Shown here: positions 14,301 to 29,300 of the stretch, in pieces
Layout of the letters: each line of letters starts with the position of its first letter
Position numbering within the stretch: position 1 is the first letter of the stretch
Origin: Lanius collurio
Taxonomy: Eukaryota; Chordata; Aves; Passeriformes; Laniidae
Reading direction: 5' to 3'
Length of the DNA stretch: 64,000 bases
Assembly: GCA_020086605.1 (NCBI GenBank)
Contig: JACBWW010000007.1
Span: 19,599,752-19,663,751, forward strand
The notes under the pieces: generated by a model
Told to the model about the DNA's origin: nothing
The model's input: only the letters and a program-made list of their open reading frames with translations
Database searches by the model: none
Translations under genes and position numbers: made by a program

Positions 14301-17300
14301 CAAATCTCTAGTAGGGGTGGTAGTTCTTATAAAGGTGCCGTTTTACATGAATGTGTGTAGGAAGAATTATTTAGTATTTGCACTTTTCTAACTGATAATG
14401 AGTTTTAAGTAGCACACACAATGAAATACAAAGTGCATTTTTAGTGGATCCATACCAGATTTACCAGTGTGGATTTCCCTTGCAGTGCTAATGGCATAAG
14501 TTACCCCAGCAGGTGGGCAGAAGAATAATCATGGGGTTAAAAACGTGTGCCTGGGTGCATAAGTACCTTTTGTACCTGCAGGAGGTCTAACTCAGCAGAT
14601 ACCTCAAGTATAAACAAGCCTCTCATGTGAGTGGATGAAGCTGGTGGTTCACACAACCGTTGAGAACGCGGGTCTGTGACCATCACTGCCAGAGCTTAGC
14701 ACTGGTTCCTCAAGGTTACTAAAACTTTAATTTTGTCAGATTGAGGTAGGTACAAATCACAGCACAGCTATCAAATCAGCTAGAGCAGATGATACAAAGT
14801 ATTGCCAGCTTCATGCTGGGTTTTTCCAGGTTTTTTTTTACATTGCATGCAGGTTCAAAAGGAGCCTAGAATATATCTGATACTGAATCTAGCATAGAAC
14901 TGATTGATGTAAAGGTTAATCCATCAAAAATTTTTCCACTCTTCTGAACTACTGCATGAATTTATGCCAGTAACATGTTATGCATCATGTGTTGGTGGCA
15001 TTTTTGATCCATAATTAGGAAATTTACAGCAGCAGCCACTCTGCTGTCAAAATATTCTATTGTTGAATGTTGTAGGAGTTGGAAGCATATGGCCGTTTTT
15101 GCAAAAAAACCCTCCTCCTCAATGGTTTTCTCCCTAAATAACTCTTTGTCTCACTCTCTGTACTGAGCAGGGAGTAGTCTTTCCTGTCCTGTGAAGAGAA
15201 TACCCCACACTTCTCCTTTTTAAGCAACCCCATTTAACAAGCACTCTTTTAGCACAGTTGAAATGCTAGCGGGAGCTGTTGTTGCAAAAAGCTGTGTGAG
15301 CACTGCCAACACCTATGAGAGCAGGCTGCAGCACAGCACAGTGGTGCAGAACGCTCACCCTCTGCGAGGAAAGGGCTGAGCTGTGCCATGAAACAACTCG
15401 TGTCAGTTCTTGCCTTCAGCACAGCGTTTGCTGATACAGCAGGGGGCAAAGTGGGTACCTGCCAGGCCAGGTGCCTGTGGCTCTAACAAACCACCCATAA
15501 ACTGCAGCATCTGCTGGGACTTGCCTGTTGGAAGACAATCTGACTTTCCCAGCGATACATGTCCTAAAGACTTAATCAGCAGATGTGCTGCTGCTCTTGG
15601 AAAGGGATGCAGTTGGACATTTTCTAAGTGCGCTTCAATTTAGTTTCCCCAGTCTAAAAGCAATTAAATTATTTTATAGCATTTCATAAGGCCCAGTCAT
15701 TTTCCAAATTATTGAAGGACTAATGAAATATGAAAAATTGCTTTGAAGATTTGCACATTTGACTGTTACATATTTATAATATACAGTATACTCATATTAC
15801 TGATGAATTAATTGTACAGAGTACTTGGAACTGCTGATGGATAACATACAACCCTTATAAAATGTAGGAAATACACAGTGTAACATAATATATTCTAGCC
15901 ATACAAAGAAACATGTCCTAATTATTAAGTTCATTCTGCCTCAGAAACATAGCAATCTTTAGATAGCTTTTTTTTTTCCTTCTAAAACACTTCTCTGGCA
16001 TGTCCTTCTTCCCACCTTAAAGATGCTGAGAACCAAAAAGGTTTGAGACACCATTTGTGTCAGAACAACTTTTAATTTGTCCCCTCTCCTGCAAAAATAA
16101 GGAAAGGGGAAAGAGATGTGTCACAGTGCAGGAGTCCTAATAATAATAAACATTCTTTGGTTGCAGATGCATCACTTTTCCATAAAGTGTAAACTTCTTT
16201 TCAGGATGCATCTCTTTCGCCATATTTATAGAGCATTTTTGTCTTTTGACATTCAAGTGGCCTGGGCAGAATGGCTACTAATGAAGAGGAACTAAAATGC
16301 TTAAAACATATTTTGAACCTACCATGGAGATTTTAGTTATTGTTTTTACTTAGGTTTTTGCATTGTGATCTATAGCCATGAAAGCCTTCGATGTTACTTG
16401 AGTGTCTGCAACATTCCTGTAAGTTTCCATCAAGATAGTCTATGCTCAAATGTAAACCAGACCTGGTGACTCCTGAGTTCTTTGTTGCTGATAATTTTAG
16501 TAAAAGAGGTACAACTGCTACACAATCCAGAGGTGATGCACACAGGCTGTGCACCATTTCATGCTTACTTTTGTGCAGTTTTACTAGCCTTACTGCCATA
16601 TCTCTGTGCAAATTCACTCTGCAAATGCACATTCACATTAGTTTACCGTAGGTTTCGAAAAAGATTCTCAGATTTTGGATGAAGTTGAGCCTTTTAATTG
16701 AAGGTAGCTACTCAGACAGATGCTATTTATATCTCTGGCAAAAGTGACAAACCAGAGTTTATGCAGTTCTAGTAATTAACCTCTTTCTGCTGACTGTGTA
16801 ACAATTTTTTTAAATCCTACCCCATGCTAACATTTGCATTGGACTATTACTTTTAACAGAAAATTTATCAGCGCACAAAAAAAAGTTTTAAAGACACAAT
16901 CAGTGGCTTTTATTCCAAAAAATAAGAAACTCACTGATTCACAGAATCTCTTTTCCTAAAGATAAATTAATCTAATTGTAATATAGTCACTTTCAGTAAA
17001 GCACAATGTTGCATTAGAGAATTTCTTGAGAAATGTAAAAGAGACTATATTGTTTTTCTTTCTGCTTTTTTTCCAACAGTTCTAATTTGCAGCATTGTAA
17101 CAACCTCATCTATTCCAGTCTCTAAAAGGAAAAAAACACTATTTAGATGAAAAAGTCAAAAGTCATAATTTTTTAGTATATTGCTTATCATAATATACAA
17201 TTTTTGAACCATCATTATAACGACAACATAGATCAAATTTTCAGATAGGAGTGCAACTACTACAACCAAGAGTATAAAAAAGTGTGAAATTAATTTCTTA

Positions 17301-20300
17301 AACATTAACCACCCATATAATTCCATAATTACCTTACCTTTCTACCTTATCATTCTCATAATTGTTACACATCATCACAATTATTCAACTTATTTATTTG
17401 GTACACAGATCCTAATTAGGAAAAGAAATATATTTTTCAGCTTACTTGAAAAATACTGAACTTTTGTGACATAAGCATATTTCAACATTTCTTACATAAC
17501 CCCATCAGTTAAAAACATTGTTCAAATAAGTAATATTCTGCTTAGATGTTTGAGCAAATAATGAGACTAAAGCTACAACTAGCTAAGACAAGCAAAGATA
17601 AAAAAGAAAAGTTTTGATTATCAGTTTTCAGCAATACAATATCTGATTTGCATTAATTTTCCTTTAAATGATAACTCAAGAGCATTTAGTATCAAAGCAA
17701 TCTGCCTCATTCAACCTAAAAAATTCCTGTAATTTCTTAGATGTTTATTCTTAGAATTGCTACATTTATTTAAAATCTGTGAAAAGAGAAAAATAAACAA
17801 GTTTGAAATCTGACAATAAACTTTGATACTTCACTAGGAGAGTAAGTAAAACATTACCAAAACACTACCCTAACCAGTTTGCATTTGTAGAATCTGATAT
17901 CTGAAATGTTCAAGTATTCTGTAAGAGCAGCCATTTTATGGCACAAACCTATATACATGTTTCTCTGTATGATACAGAAATATCTAATTCATTACAGTTG
18001 TTCAAGTCATATATGACAGTGAAACTGCCTCAAAGAGATTAGTAGGTTGTGACCACTTCATGAAAAATTCCCTTTTGTCTGGACAGTTAAGAGTTGGCTT
18101 TCAATAAAAGATGAAGAAGCGGTGTGGATTTGCCAGATGGACACTTCATTTCAGAGGGCTTTCCTGAAGTAAATACATTTTGTCATGAAAAATTCAAGAA
18201 TTCTTGGTAGAATTGTATTATTAAGTGGTTCCAGGTCACTAAAATTTTAGGATAAAGCCCTGCAATGAAAAAAAGGTGGATGAGGTTGTCTTTAAGCTAG
18301 CATCTAGCTGCTTCCTACTTGACTCCTTTCCTGATGGAGGATGAGTGCTGACACATCTGCATTTTTGTTGTACAGCTTTCCAGGCTATAGTAGGTTTGAT
18401 ATAAGGGAAACAATACAAAAATCAGTTAGTCTTGAAACTTTATTATAGATGATAGTGGAGTAAATGCTGTTTGTGGTAATAAGGATTTCAGCGACCACAG
18501 TTAAGATCTTTAGTAAAAAACCCCTCTGGTTATAGGCTAACAGCTTCATTTCCTAATTGTTTATACTCAGAACAATCTGGCTATTTGAGGTCTCAGAGTA
18601 TTCTGAAGCTTCTTATCTGTGCTTAGATCAGAAACAGAGGCCATATATTTAATAAAAAACAAACAAACAAACAAAAAACCAACAAAAAATTCAACCAAAA
18701 ACAAACAATCAAAACTCCACAGAAAAGCAAGGGGCTCAATAAGGGTATCCTACTTTATTGGTCAGAAAAAGGGAGAGAAACCAGATGAAAGCACATTTTG
18801 TCCAGGAATTAGGCCAAACTGAAATGACTATTGAAATGATACAATTCAACAGCAAACAATTATAGAATAGTACAAAGGGATAACTGAATGGACAAATTCG
18901 AGGCAGTGAATCATCAGAACAGCATCCAGTACAAACCAAATGAGAGTCAAGTATGCCTTGATAATGCAAAAAATTAATCATCATATATAACACCCTTATT
19001 TCCAAAGGCCATTATAAGACTCATGAAATTATTAGCACGGTTAAAGCTTGAACTGGACTATTCTGTGTGATTTGGGGCATCCCATTTCAGGAAAATCAGT
19101 ATCAGTTAAGAGAAAACACAGAGGAAAGCAGCAGAAAAAGACATATCAGAAAATAGACTTATGAGCAAAATTGTTCATTAAATGTATGTAAAACAAAAGA
19201 CTGAGAAGGATATTGCAAAGAAGAAAATTCCTGCAGTCTGGAGGAGTATACCTGGAGGTTTTCAAGACCTGACTTGACACAACTCTGAACAACCTGATCT
19301 GATCTGTCAGCTGGTCCAGCTTGGAGCAGGCAGTACAGTAGAGACCCCTAAAGTCCCTGCTAAAATGAATTATTCTGTGATCCTATGAAACACATTTAAT
19401 TTATTTCTCAGATAAGATGGTTGTTTTTTTTTTTAATCTCACATAAAATCATTAATTTTGGCCCCAGAAAGGTGGGAGATCAAGCAAATACAGGTCTTTA
19501 ACTGTTGCAGATATTACCTTAACCTTGAAGTAGTCCCTAAAATGCAAAAATTTATTGACTACAGGTGTTAGAGCCATAAGATGTCTGAGGACAAGTAAAA
19601 TTTGATCAGAAGTTTACGTAGTTCAATATCTGAAGGGATCACAGTGTTCTAAAATCAGAATAATCCTAAACACCAGACCCCTAGAAAGGATGAGTCAAAA
19701 TAGGAAGATAATATTTCTGTTCCTCTGCTCTGGTCAGTAACCCTTTCCACTAGTTTAGCTAGTAGTTAAAAAAGCAAAACCTTACTGTTTTATGAGAAGG
19801 AAAATGACATCTGATCTTGAAAATAAATATTTTGACACCAAATTCTAAATCATCTTTCTTTTTAAAATATTAGAAAATGAAAATTTTATAGAATTAACCT
19901 CAAATTTTAAGAAAAACTGTTATGAACAATTTATCATCAGGATATTCCCAGACACTTTGATTACCTTTACTTGAAAACAAATAAAACCCCTATTAGGATT
20001 TTTTTTAATACCTTCAGAATACCTGCAGAAATAGTATTGCTGGTGAGTCTGAAAATTTCCAGTGGTTGTTTCAATAAAAGCTGGGGCACAGGACCAAACT
20101 CTTGGAATTGATGAAGATATCCCTTGCAAGCGGGATCAAAATAATTCCCAGGACACATGCTGTGACCACCACCACATCTCCAAGCCAATACAACTTAGCT
20201 TTTGTATCTAGGAAGTAAATGGTTTGTACCTCCTACGTGAAATTATTTATTAATAAGGCTACCAGGATGACTGAAATATAATCCTTTCTTGCAAATAATC

Positions 20301-23300
20301 ACCCAGGGAGGGTAAGATCTTTACTCCACTGGGCTTCTAGGTAAAGGTGTACAGTAAATGAACTCAAGCTTACTTTACTTGGACTTTATTTTTTATGCTT
20401 TGTCACTTATGAAGTGAAAAAAAAGATGGGGCTGGAAGTCACAACAGAAACTTTGCTTATTCCAAATACCATCCCGAGGCACAAAACCACAAATTTAAAG
20501 ATCTGGGAATGATAGAATCATGGTCCTGATAAGAACTGGGAACATGAATGCGAACACAGATGAAGCTGTCTTGGCATAAACTCACAAGTCAGTTATGTTT
20601 TCTCTCCTTGGTGCAGCTGTGGCAATAGATTTTCAAAGGACCTCTCTGTTTGCACAGTAGATCCTGTCTTGATACAAAGGTTTGGACCAGATCTCTGGAG
20701 GCCCTTTTTAAACCAAGGGCAAAGGAAAATATTATTTTTCTCTGTTTATATTCCTTTAGTTGGTAAAAGAAAAAAAAAAAAAGGCAAGAAAAGAGCTGAA
20801 TGTCATAATCTGTTGTTTTTGAGATATGCAGTGAACTGGTTCCTGTGAGGAGCTAAAACTTCCTTAGTGTGCTTTCTTCTGCTGATCCACTTGCCCACAT
20901 CTTTTCTGTCATTAGTAGGATACCTCTTAACTAACCCCTAGAGAAATAGAATAGTATCAACTCCTATTCTAGCACAATTGAACATACAATATAGTATATC
21001 CTTCTTTTTCTAAAAGGAGTTCAAAATTATTGGGTAAAGAATTTACATGGAAGGGGAAAAGAATAAATACTTAAGATAAACAAATCACTAAATACAGGAC
21101 TCCCTATCAGTACTTAATTAGGCAGTGTAAGCCACTTCCAATCATGGTATGAATCAGAAATTCTGGATTTTGTCTATGAAGCCCTTATTTCTTCAAAAAT
21201 GACATACAAATAGAAGTCCTAATATTCCTTCCCAATTCAAAACATAAAAAAAAAAAAAAAAAAAATTAAAATTGAGATCCTGACACTTCATATTTATTTA
21301 TCCAAGCCAGAATGTTTTTGTTCTACTTTTAAGACAAAAAAACCAATGGGTTTGTTTTACAAATTTATATAAATGTATAAATATATAAAACTACATATAT
21401 ATATATGTATCTGTGCATATATATGTATACATATGTGTATATATATATGTATATATATATTTTATGCTGTAAGCCTATGGAAACCTGTCATACAATAGTT
21501 CTCCAAAACCATTATATGCTGTCCAGTTAAAGAAATTTAAAAGAGATAATTGAAGTCTCCTTCAAAACATCACCTTAATTCTGGATATGATTTCCTGCAT
21601 ACATCTACCCTCATACAAAGGTGTCCAAATTCTTTCTAATCACGATGAAAGGGAGGATATAGAACTGACTTGTCACTTGCTATGCATGAGCTGCTCCATG
21701 AGTCAGCTTTATAGGCAGCTGGTAGGAAATACCATAACCTAGAGAAGAGAAAATCAGTTATACTGAATGGATTCATATCTGCCTTATGGAATAATTCATA
21801 TAGTTCTAATGCTATAAAGGCTTTTATTACAGCTTGACCTTAATTAAAATATGTCATTAAAAAGCACACACAAGTATGCTCTCAGTCCCTGCTTCTATAA
21901 AATTCTGCATCAATCGTTCCAAAACCAGACATAGACCATGCCCATCATGACATCATATTTAGTGATTTTAGGCCACTGGAAAAACAAGAAAGAAGTTGAT
22001 TTCTTTTTTGCCAGGTGTACAAGTACTGTGAAGTAGACTAATGAATTATTTCACCCCTGTGTATTGTCCCAATTCAGCAAAGCGCTTCTGTGTAACTAAC
22101 TTGAAACACTTCCTTTGTCCCACTGATTTCAGTTGAAATTTTAGTATCAAAATAAATGTCAATAATCAGAAGTTTTAGATGAATACCCTATGCTGAGCTC
22201 TGGTAGGCAGAGAAAGAAGGAAAGGAAGACTGAGGTGTGTAAGTGAGACTGGAGGAAATAAGTGGTACTGGTGACGTAGACTTTAAGCTGTCCCAAATAC
22301 TGCTTTCATAATTTCTAGGCCTTAATATAACCTTATCTTACATTTATTTCTACTCTGTGCAGTGGAGATTCCAAAGATACACAAACATTGCTGAACTGTA
22401 ACTGCATGACCTAAGCACAGTGCAGAAAACACAGTATTTAGCCATTTAGCTCAGATGAACCCCTGCCCCATCACAGCCATGGTACTTTTTGTTCAACACC
22501 ATCTAGGGTGTCTCTGATACACTTCACAATGAGCCACACAGACTTATCTTTTGGCTCTACTTGTTATTATATAAAGTCTAAACCAAAATGTTATTACAAA
22601 ATCTTCATTAGTCGATGCTTTGTTGCTTAAAAATTCTCAAGAGAGCCAATGTCACAGGAGGATGAAGCAGTGTTTCATAATCAGGTTCCAGCTCTAACAC
22701 AATTAATATGCATGTTGTGGGTGTCATTTAATGTGACACTGTATTAAGAAGCATGGATTAACAAGCTAAATCCCTTCCTTCCCCTTATTAGTGCTGCCCA
22801 ATGAAGCATATACTTGCACAATCATGCGAAAGGCGTGTGGCTTTTTCCATTGCACTCCCCATTCCTCTTCCCCATCCAGTTCAGGGTAATAGCCCTGATT
22901 AAGCACAATGCTCATCACAAAAATTCAACATTACCAGATGAGTTAATTTTTACTTTAACTTCAGGTAGAAATCATAACATCTCAGATATGGGTTAGTTAC
23001 AGACAAAAATATCAGCATTTAAAAAACAGTTTTCTTACAACTAGGTTAGTTTACTGCTCTCACATTAAATATTTGTGAAGTCTTTTTCTGAAATATATCA
23101 AATTTTTGTATAAGTTTAGCTATTCATGTGACTACTTACTAAATTTCAAGATGCGATTTAGGTTTGTTTGGCCAGACTGAAAATTAATGGCTTCATCGTT
23201 TTACATATGTTTTAAAAGCATGTTTTCAAAACTGCTGGGATGAAGGATATTGAGTATAAAAAAAGCCATTACCTTTCAAAAATAAATTCCACTAATCTCT

Positions 23301-26300
23301 ACCACATTTGCAAACTCACAGAATAAGAAATTTCAACAAACCTTTTTATTTCTTTAAATATCTAATATGAATTTGGGAGGACAATGTATTCTGCTTAGTG
23401 AGGAAAAGCTGCTTTGCACTTAGCACTGTTTGATATATAAACAGGAATAAGATAAAGACAAAGCAAAACAGTTGACATCAATGAACTAAACGACGTTTAC
23501 GGAACATGATAATGAATAGTTTCTGGCTTTTTTCTCTCAGGGAAAAAGGGAATGTATTACTGCCTTTTTTTCCTGTGTCTCCAGTTTTTAAACCTATTCA
23601 AATCTGAACAAATTTAATATCTCTTGAAACTTGTTACACTCTAGCACTGAGCTGGAGTTACTGCTAATCATTTAAGTGCACATACTTCTGCTTGTAACTT
23701 GTGCAACAAAGTACCAAAAGCACCATTTAAAAAAATATGAATAGCTTTGTAAATATCAAGAGGTAAGATACCAGTATAATATTAATTAACAAAACATTGT
23801 AGACAGAATTGATGACAGCCAGAACACAGCTCTTTTTTTTAGCTTTCTAAACTAAGAAAATAACGAGTTATGTGTGTGTTTTTAAAACTGGTTTGAGCAC
23901 AGAAAGCTTATATTAGGCTAGGTGTTATCCAGTAAGTAGTTTTGCCTTGATATTTTATAGAATGAAATTTCAAATAATTCTGTAAGAAAGACTATGTGTA
24001 CTATGAAGTACATAAGTTTTACAAACAGTGGATATACTGAAAAGGAAAACAGGAATACATTTTGGTCTTTATCCCCAAAATGCCAAACGTTGGTGGGCTA
24101 CAATCTGGTATTTTTTTTCCCAATTATATTGATAATCCTGTGGAATAGGTTGCAATCAGAGACTCAAGAAGTCTGTTCCTAAAACTACATAAAAATATAA
24201 ATTTAGAATTATTCCATTAAAGAAAAAAAATGGATGTGCAACAGGAGTGACTCAAAATAGAAATTTTCACTCTTCTGATGATAATACAATAATTAATTCA
24301 GACAGAGTACCTTGAACTGTTTTTCTGACTCATGATTCAGATATTATACAGGACAGAATCATGAGATCATAATTCTGTGAACTAGCACTCTAAAAGCGTA
24401 ATTTTGAAGTTTAATATACATGAGCAAAGCAGTATAATGCTGATGGTGATGAAAAAGTTGCAAATACTGAAGATGTAAAAACAACAAGTCAGTCTGCATG
24501 CGAGTGCAAACTGGTCCGATCTGTTTCCTGAAATGCTTCAAAAATTGTTTGAACTTTGCTCCTAGAACTAAAAGCAATTTTTGTATTTCTGTGTTCAGAC
24601 TTACTTTGGTATTAGTTGCCAGGCAGATGTAATGAAGTTTATGAGCCTCAAAGGCATTTCTCCACTTGCTACTTTTAAAATGCTGATTCATTAAATAAAG
24701 ATTACTGTGTTATGAGCCACAGTATCTGAGATAAACTATAAAAAGAGCTTTGGGAACCTGCTTATATCTTCCACCAGTATCTGGTTAAAATGCTGATAAA
24801 ATGCTTCAAAATTATATCATATAGCCACTGATTTTAGTTCATGAATCAGTTTCAGATCAGCTGATTTACAAGAAGCCCTTTTCTTACTGTATATGCAGGT
24901 ATGACCATGGGTGTTCCGGTGTGTATATTAAACAAATAATTCTGAACAGTAAGGTCTGTTTAAAGCACTTTTAACTTGGCCAAAAATTAAAGGTAAGGCC
25001 CCTCAAGTCACTAGGCACTCTAGGGACGTTTGAAATACTGGGAAATATATATATATACTTGAGAAAGACATTTTTTTAGAAGTATTAATATAATTAATTA
25101 ATTAATAACAATTATTCACCTTTCACAGGCTAAGAAAGTCTCATACAATACACAGATATGATTTGGTGCAGTACCAAACTTTATTACAATTTACTTTTTT
25201 CTACAAAGCAAGAATATTCTCCTTGCAACTATAAAGGGAGCAAATTCATATACATTTATACGTTATCTATTTAACAATCAACAATCCACAATTAATAGTT
25301 GCCACTCCTGTAATGTAAGAAGAGTGTTCTGCTTTTCACACAGCCACCAAGCCACATGATGCTGCACACAGGGTTCAGTAATGGAGAATCTCCAGCTGCT
25401 CTTCCATGCCCAGCTTTGCCCCCACTGCCTCAGGACCCATTTCTGTCCCAAATGCATTCCAGGACAGTCCAAAATGTGAACAGGATGGATGTACGTGCCT
25501 GTTTCTCTCACATCTCTTCAGCCCTCCCAATAAAATCATGCTCCATTAAAGGTCACAAGTGAAATACTTCTGACATTAAATACCCTGCAGTGTCTTCCTT
25601 TGCCTCTGATAGGGCACAAAGCACCAAGGACACGGAAGCTTAGCAAACCTGGAGTAAACCTCAGAGGTTGCACACCGAGATCTTCACTGAAGGGCTGCAT
25701 CCAAGCAGGTTACTTGGGTGCTGAAGGAACACTGACCTTATACTGTATAAAATTAACTGATGTCCCTAAAACACATCCGAAGATTTAGAATACTTTCATG
25801 GTTTGTGTATCAAAACAGGACAAAGAGACTCCCTACTGGGTCTTAGTGCTAAAATCCACACTGTATTTACACATAGGGATCTGCAAAGTTAGGTTTTATT
25901 CAAATATATTGCTTTCTAACAAAAATGAAAACAAATGCATTTTTAAAAGGTAATAAAAATTAACAGAGAGGAGAGATGTTCATAGAATAAATTATGTTTT
26001 AAAGTAGTCCTTTTCCCCCTAGTATATATGGGAAGCAGGAATGGGAATATATTGGAGAAGATTGTAATTGCATGTTTAAAAAAACAGGCTCCAGAATAAA
26101 CTACATAACCAAAGAATTTGAGATATTCCCATTTGTTCCAGTTTTGTCTTAGGGGCTAACCTAATTCCATAATATACTCACTGAAGTTCAGTTCATTACA
26201 GGACATATTTTAATAGATGCTGCTCCATTCCTCTTAATAGCTACCTGACTTAGGAGTCCTGTTTAAACAGAGGATTAGGTCTGAAATGTGGCAAATAAAC

Positions 26301-29300
26301 ATAATAGAGCTGAAAATATACTGGAAAGGGATCTCAGAGACCATGATGAAAACGGGGAAAGACTGCAGCTACAAGAAGTACAGATACATCTCTAAGAGTG
26401 AACCTGATTTCTCTAAAATGGAAGACATGAGTTATACAGAAGCAAAACACAAAGAAATACTTGGAAATATTAGGATAAAAATGTACAGTCTCTAGCAGTA
26501 CCAGTGTTAAGCCATCTCTATTTGAGAAAGAAAAGTGATATAAAAATAAAATAAAATTATCAATGATTCCAATAGAAAAACACATAGAATCATCATCATT
26601 ATTGAAAGGTGTGGGTTGGAAGGGACCTTAAAAACCATCTTGTTTCAACTCCCCTGCTATGGGCAGGGATGCCATCCACTAGATCAGAACCACAATCTTT
26701 ATATCAAAGAAAGGTCATATAGACTTTCCCTTTCCCTTAACTCAATGCAGAAAATTTTAATAACATAGACAGTCTCCAATTGTTTTTCAACAAACTATTC
26801 CACTAAATAATATATTTCCCTATTTTCATTATTTCTTTCATTAATAATGTTTACATTATTAATGTAAATAATAGGCAGATTTATTTTTACAAGTATTTAG
26901 CACTTTTCTTAGTGTTCATAAACCCTTTTCCTGGTTGAAAACAGATCACAAAACTGGAGTCAGTGCACCAGCATCAAAGTAAACACTGTAATTACTGTGT
27001 TAGTTTAATACTAAGCTGCAATGAATGCCAGCTTGGTAAACTGATTTCTATCCATTTAAAGATTTGATTAGGTTAAAAATCCACAGAAGTTAAAGTTGAA
27101 ATTAGAAAGTGCAAGTATTTATCAGAAGCCATACATTACAGTTCTCTGCAATTATGATTACAAATACAGTTTGTCAAAACTTATTTCTACATTCAGTGCC
27201 TCCTTCTACCATTTCAGTCAGCAGAAAATTTGTAGTAAGTTTTTTGTTTCAGAATGCTTTCTTGATTTGCATATCGCTGTGTGCAAATTGCATCTTTTCT
27301 CACAATTTCTCTCACCCATATTACTCTCATTGTAAGNNNNNNNNNNNNNNNNNNNNNNNNNNNNNNNNNNNNNNNNNNNNNNNNNNNNNNNNNNNNNNNN
27401 NNNNNNNNNNNNNNNNNNNNNNNNNNNNNNNNNNNNNNNNNNNNNNNNNNNNNNNNNNNNNNNNNNNNNNNNNNNNNNNNNNNNNNNNNNNNNNNNNNNN
27501 NNNNNNNNNNNNNNNNNNNNNNNNNNNNNNNNNNNNNNNNNNNNNNNNNNNNNNNNNNNNNNNNNNNNNNNNNNNNNNNNNNNNNNNNNNNNNNNNNNNN
27601 NNNNNNNNNNNNNNNNNNNNNNNNNNNNNNNNNNNNNNNNNNNNNNNNNNNNNNNNNNNNNNNNNNNNNNNNNNNNNNNNNNNNNNNNNNNNNNNNNNNN
27701 NNNNNNNNNNNNNNNNNNNNNNNNNNNNNNNNNNNNTATATATATATATATTTTTTTTTTTTTTTTCCCATCTCTCTGGAGATTTCTTTTATAAAAAAAG
27801 GTTGAAATTGGTCCAGAAACTTTAAGGTGTAAGATACTCATCAAGAGAATTCACAAAAAAATTGGAGAATCATCTGGTACATGTTATGTTTATTTTTGCA
27901 CTTGCTTTCCCCATTTAAACCAACTTATTTTAAATAATGTTTTATTGTATGTATCGTTTTCTGCTAAGAAGAAGACAGATGTCTTCAGTGGACTCTAAAG
28001 ACCCCAGTGCTCTTAATTACCAAGTTTGTTTCTTTCTTTTGAACTAAACAGACTTCAGTTTTTTCTTGCCTCCTATTCTTCATCTTTCATGTCACGGACT
28101 TCTCTTATTTTCTGCACCTGTTTCCATATCATGCTTACACCAAAAAAGACAAAAAAGAAAAAGCCTCCCTCAACCAGAGAAATATCAAATGGTATCAATG
28201 TCAGTCAAATGAAGTAAATGCAAGTTTGTGGGATAAAATTAAATATGCAAAAGTAAACTGACTAAAGCAAAAAGGCAAAAGCCAGAGTAATTTTATATGG
28301 TCTGATGCAATTTTTTCTATTCCAAAATGATATCAAGAGAAGGTAAATTACCAAGTATTATCAGATATCTGAGTTCCTTTAGGACAACACAGAAGTACAA
28401 GGAACAGTGTCTTGGCTCTTCTGTACCACTATAAATGTAAAATTCATTCCTGAGAAAACATGATGTGTTCATTTAAACATAGTTTTACAGGCTCAGCTTG
28501 TTAGAATTATGATGGAGAGAGAAAGAGTTGTTGAAAAGAGAGGCAATCAAAATGAATGATTTCTTTGCGTCTCAGAGTGTGCCAAAGGAGGACTGAACAT
28601 CCTCTGCCACTAGCTGATCAATATGTAAGAAGAATAATACAATGAAGAGGGGATTGTTAACATCAAATGAAAGAAAATACCCAGAGGAATATGAGTTTCA
28701 GATTTGTGCTCTTGAACAAAGCAGAATTTCTACAGCATTTATTCTGAAAGCCAGACAAAAAACAATTACACTTGAGACCTCAGACAAAGACCCTGAGCTG
28801 TCTCAGACCCATTTTACTACCTTTACCTTACTAAATAAAAATTCTTCTTAGATTTCAAGTAAGTTAATGATTGTTAAATGTCACTGGAGGTATAAGTTTT
28901 TAAAGTATCTTTTGGGAATAAAGCAGTAATATCAAAAGCTTCTAACATAAAAACTGGAATAAATAAATTAATCATTTAATCCAAAGCTAAGTTGCTTCTG
29001 CTTTCAAGTAGAAAAATGCTTTGGATAGCTTGACATGTAATTAGAATGCAAATGTGTAGGTGTGTATGCAACTAAACCTGAATTCAGGATGAACTACTCA
29101 AAACAACTGCACAGATACTCAAAACAAATATCGTGAAATAAAATTAATAACACAGAGGTACACCTTATGCATGAGGTATAGATATCTGCAAATAGAAAAA
29201 TAACAACTAATTTGCAAAATAAAGCAGATGACAGAAAAGAACATTTCAGTTTTGTTTTGAAAATCTAAGATGTGATCCTGATTATATATTCTGTAATTGC

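Noticed and set aside
21246..21265. Poly-A run as the tail of a processed pseudogene or SINE
   Set aside because: No recognisable retrogene body or flanking target-site duplication next to it.
27109..27844. Open frames of 174-238 codons spanning positions 27109-27844
   Set aside because: They consist mostly of undetermined residues translated from the 400-N gap.
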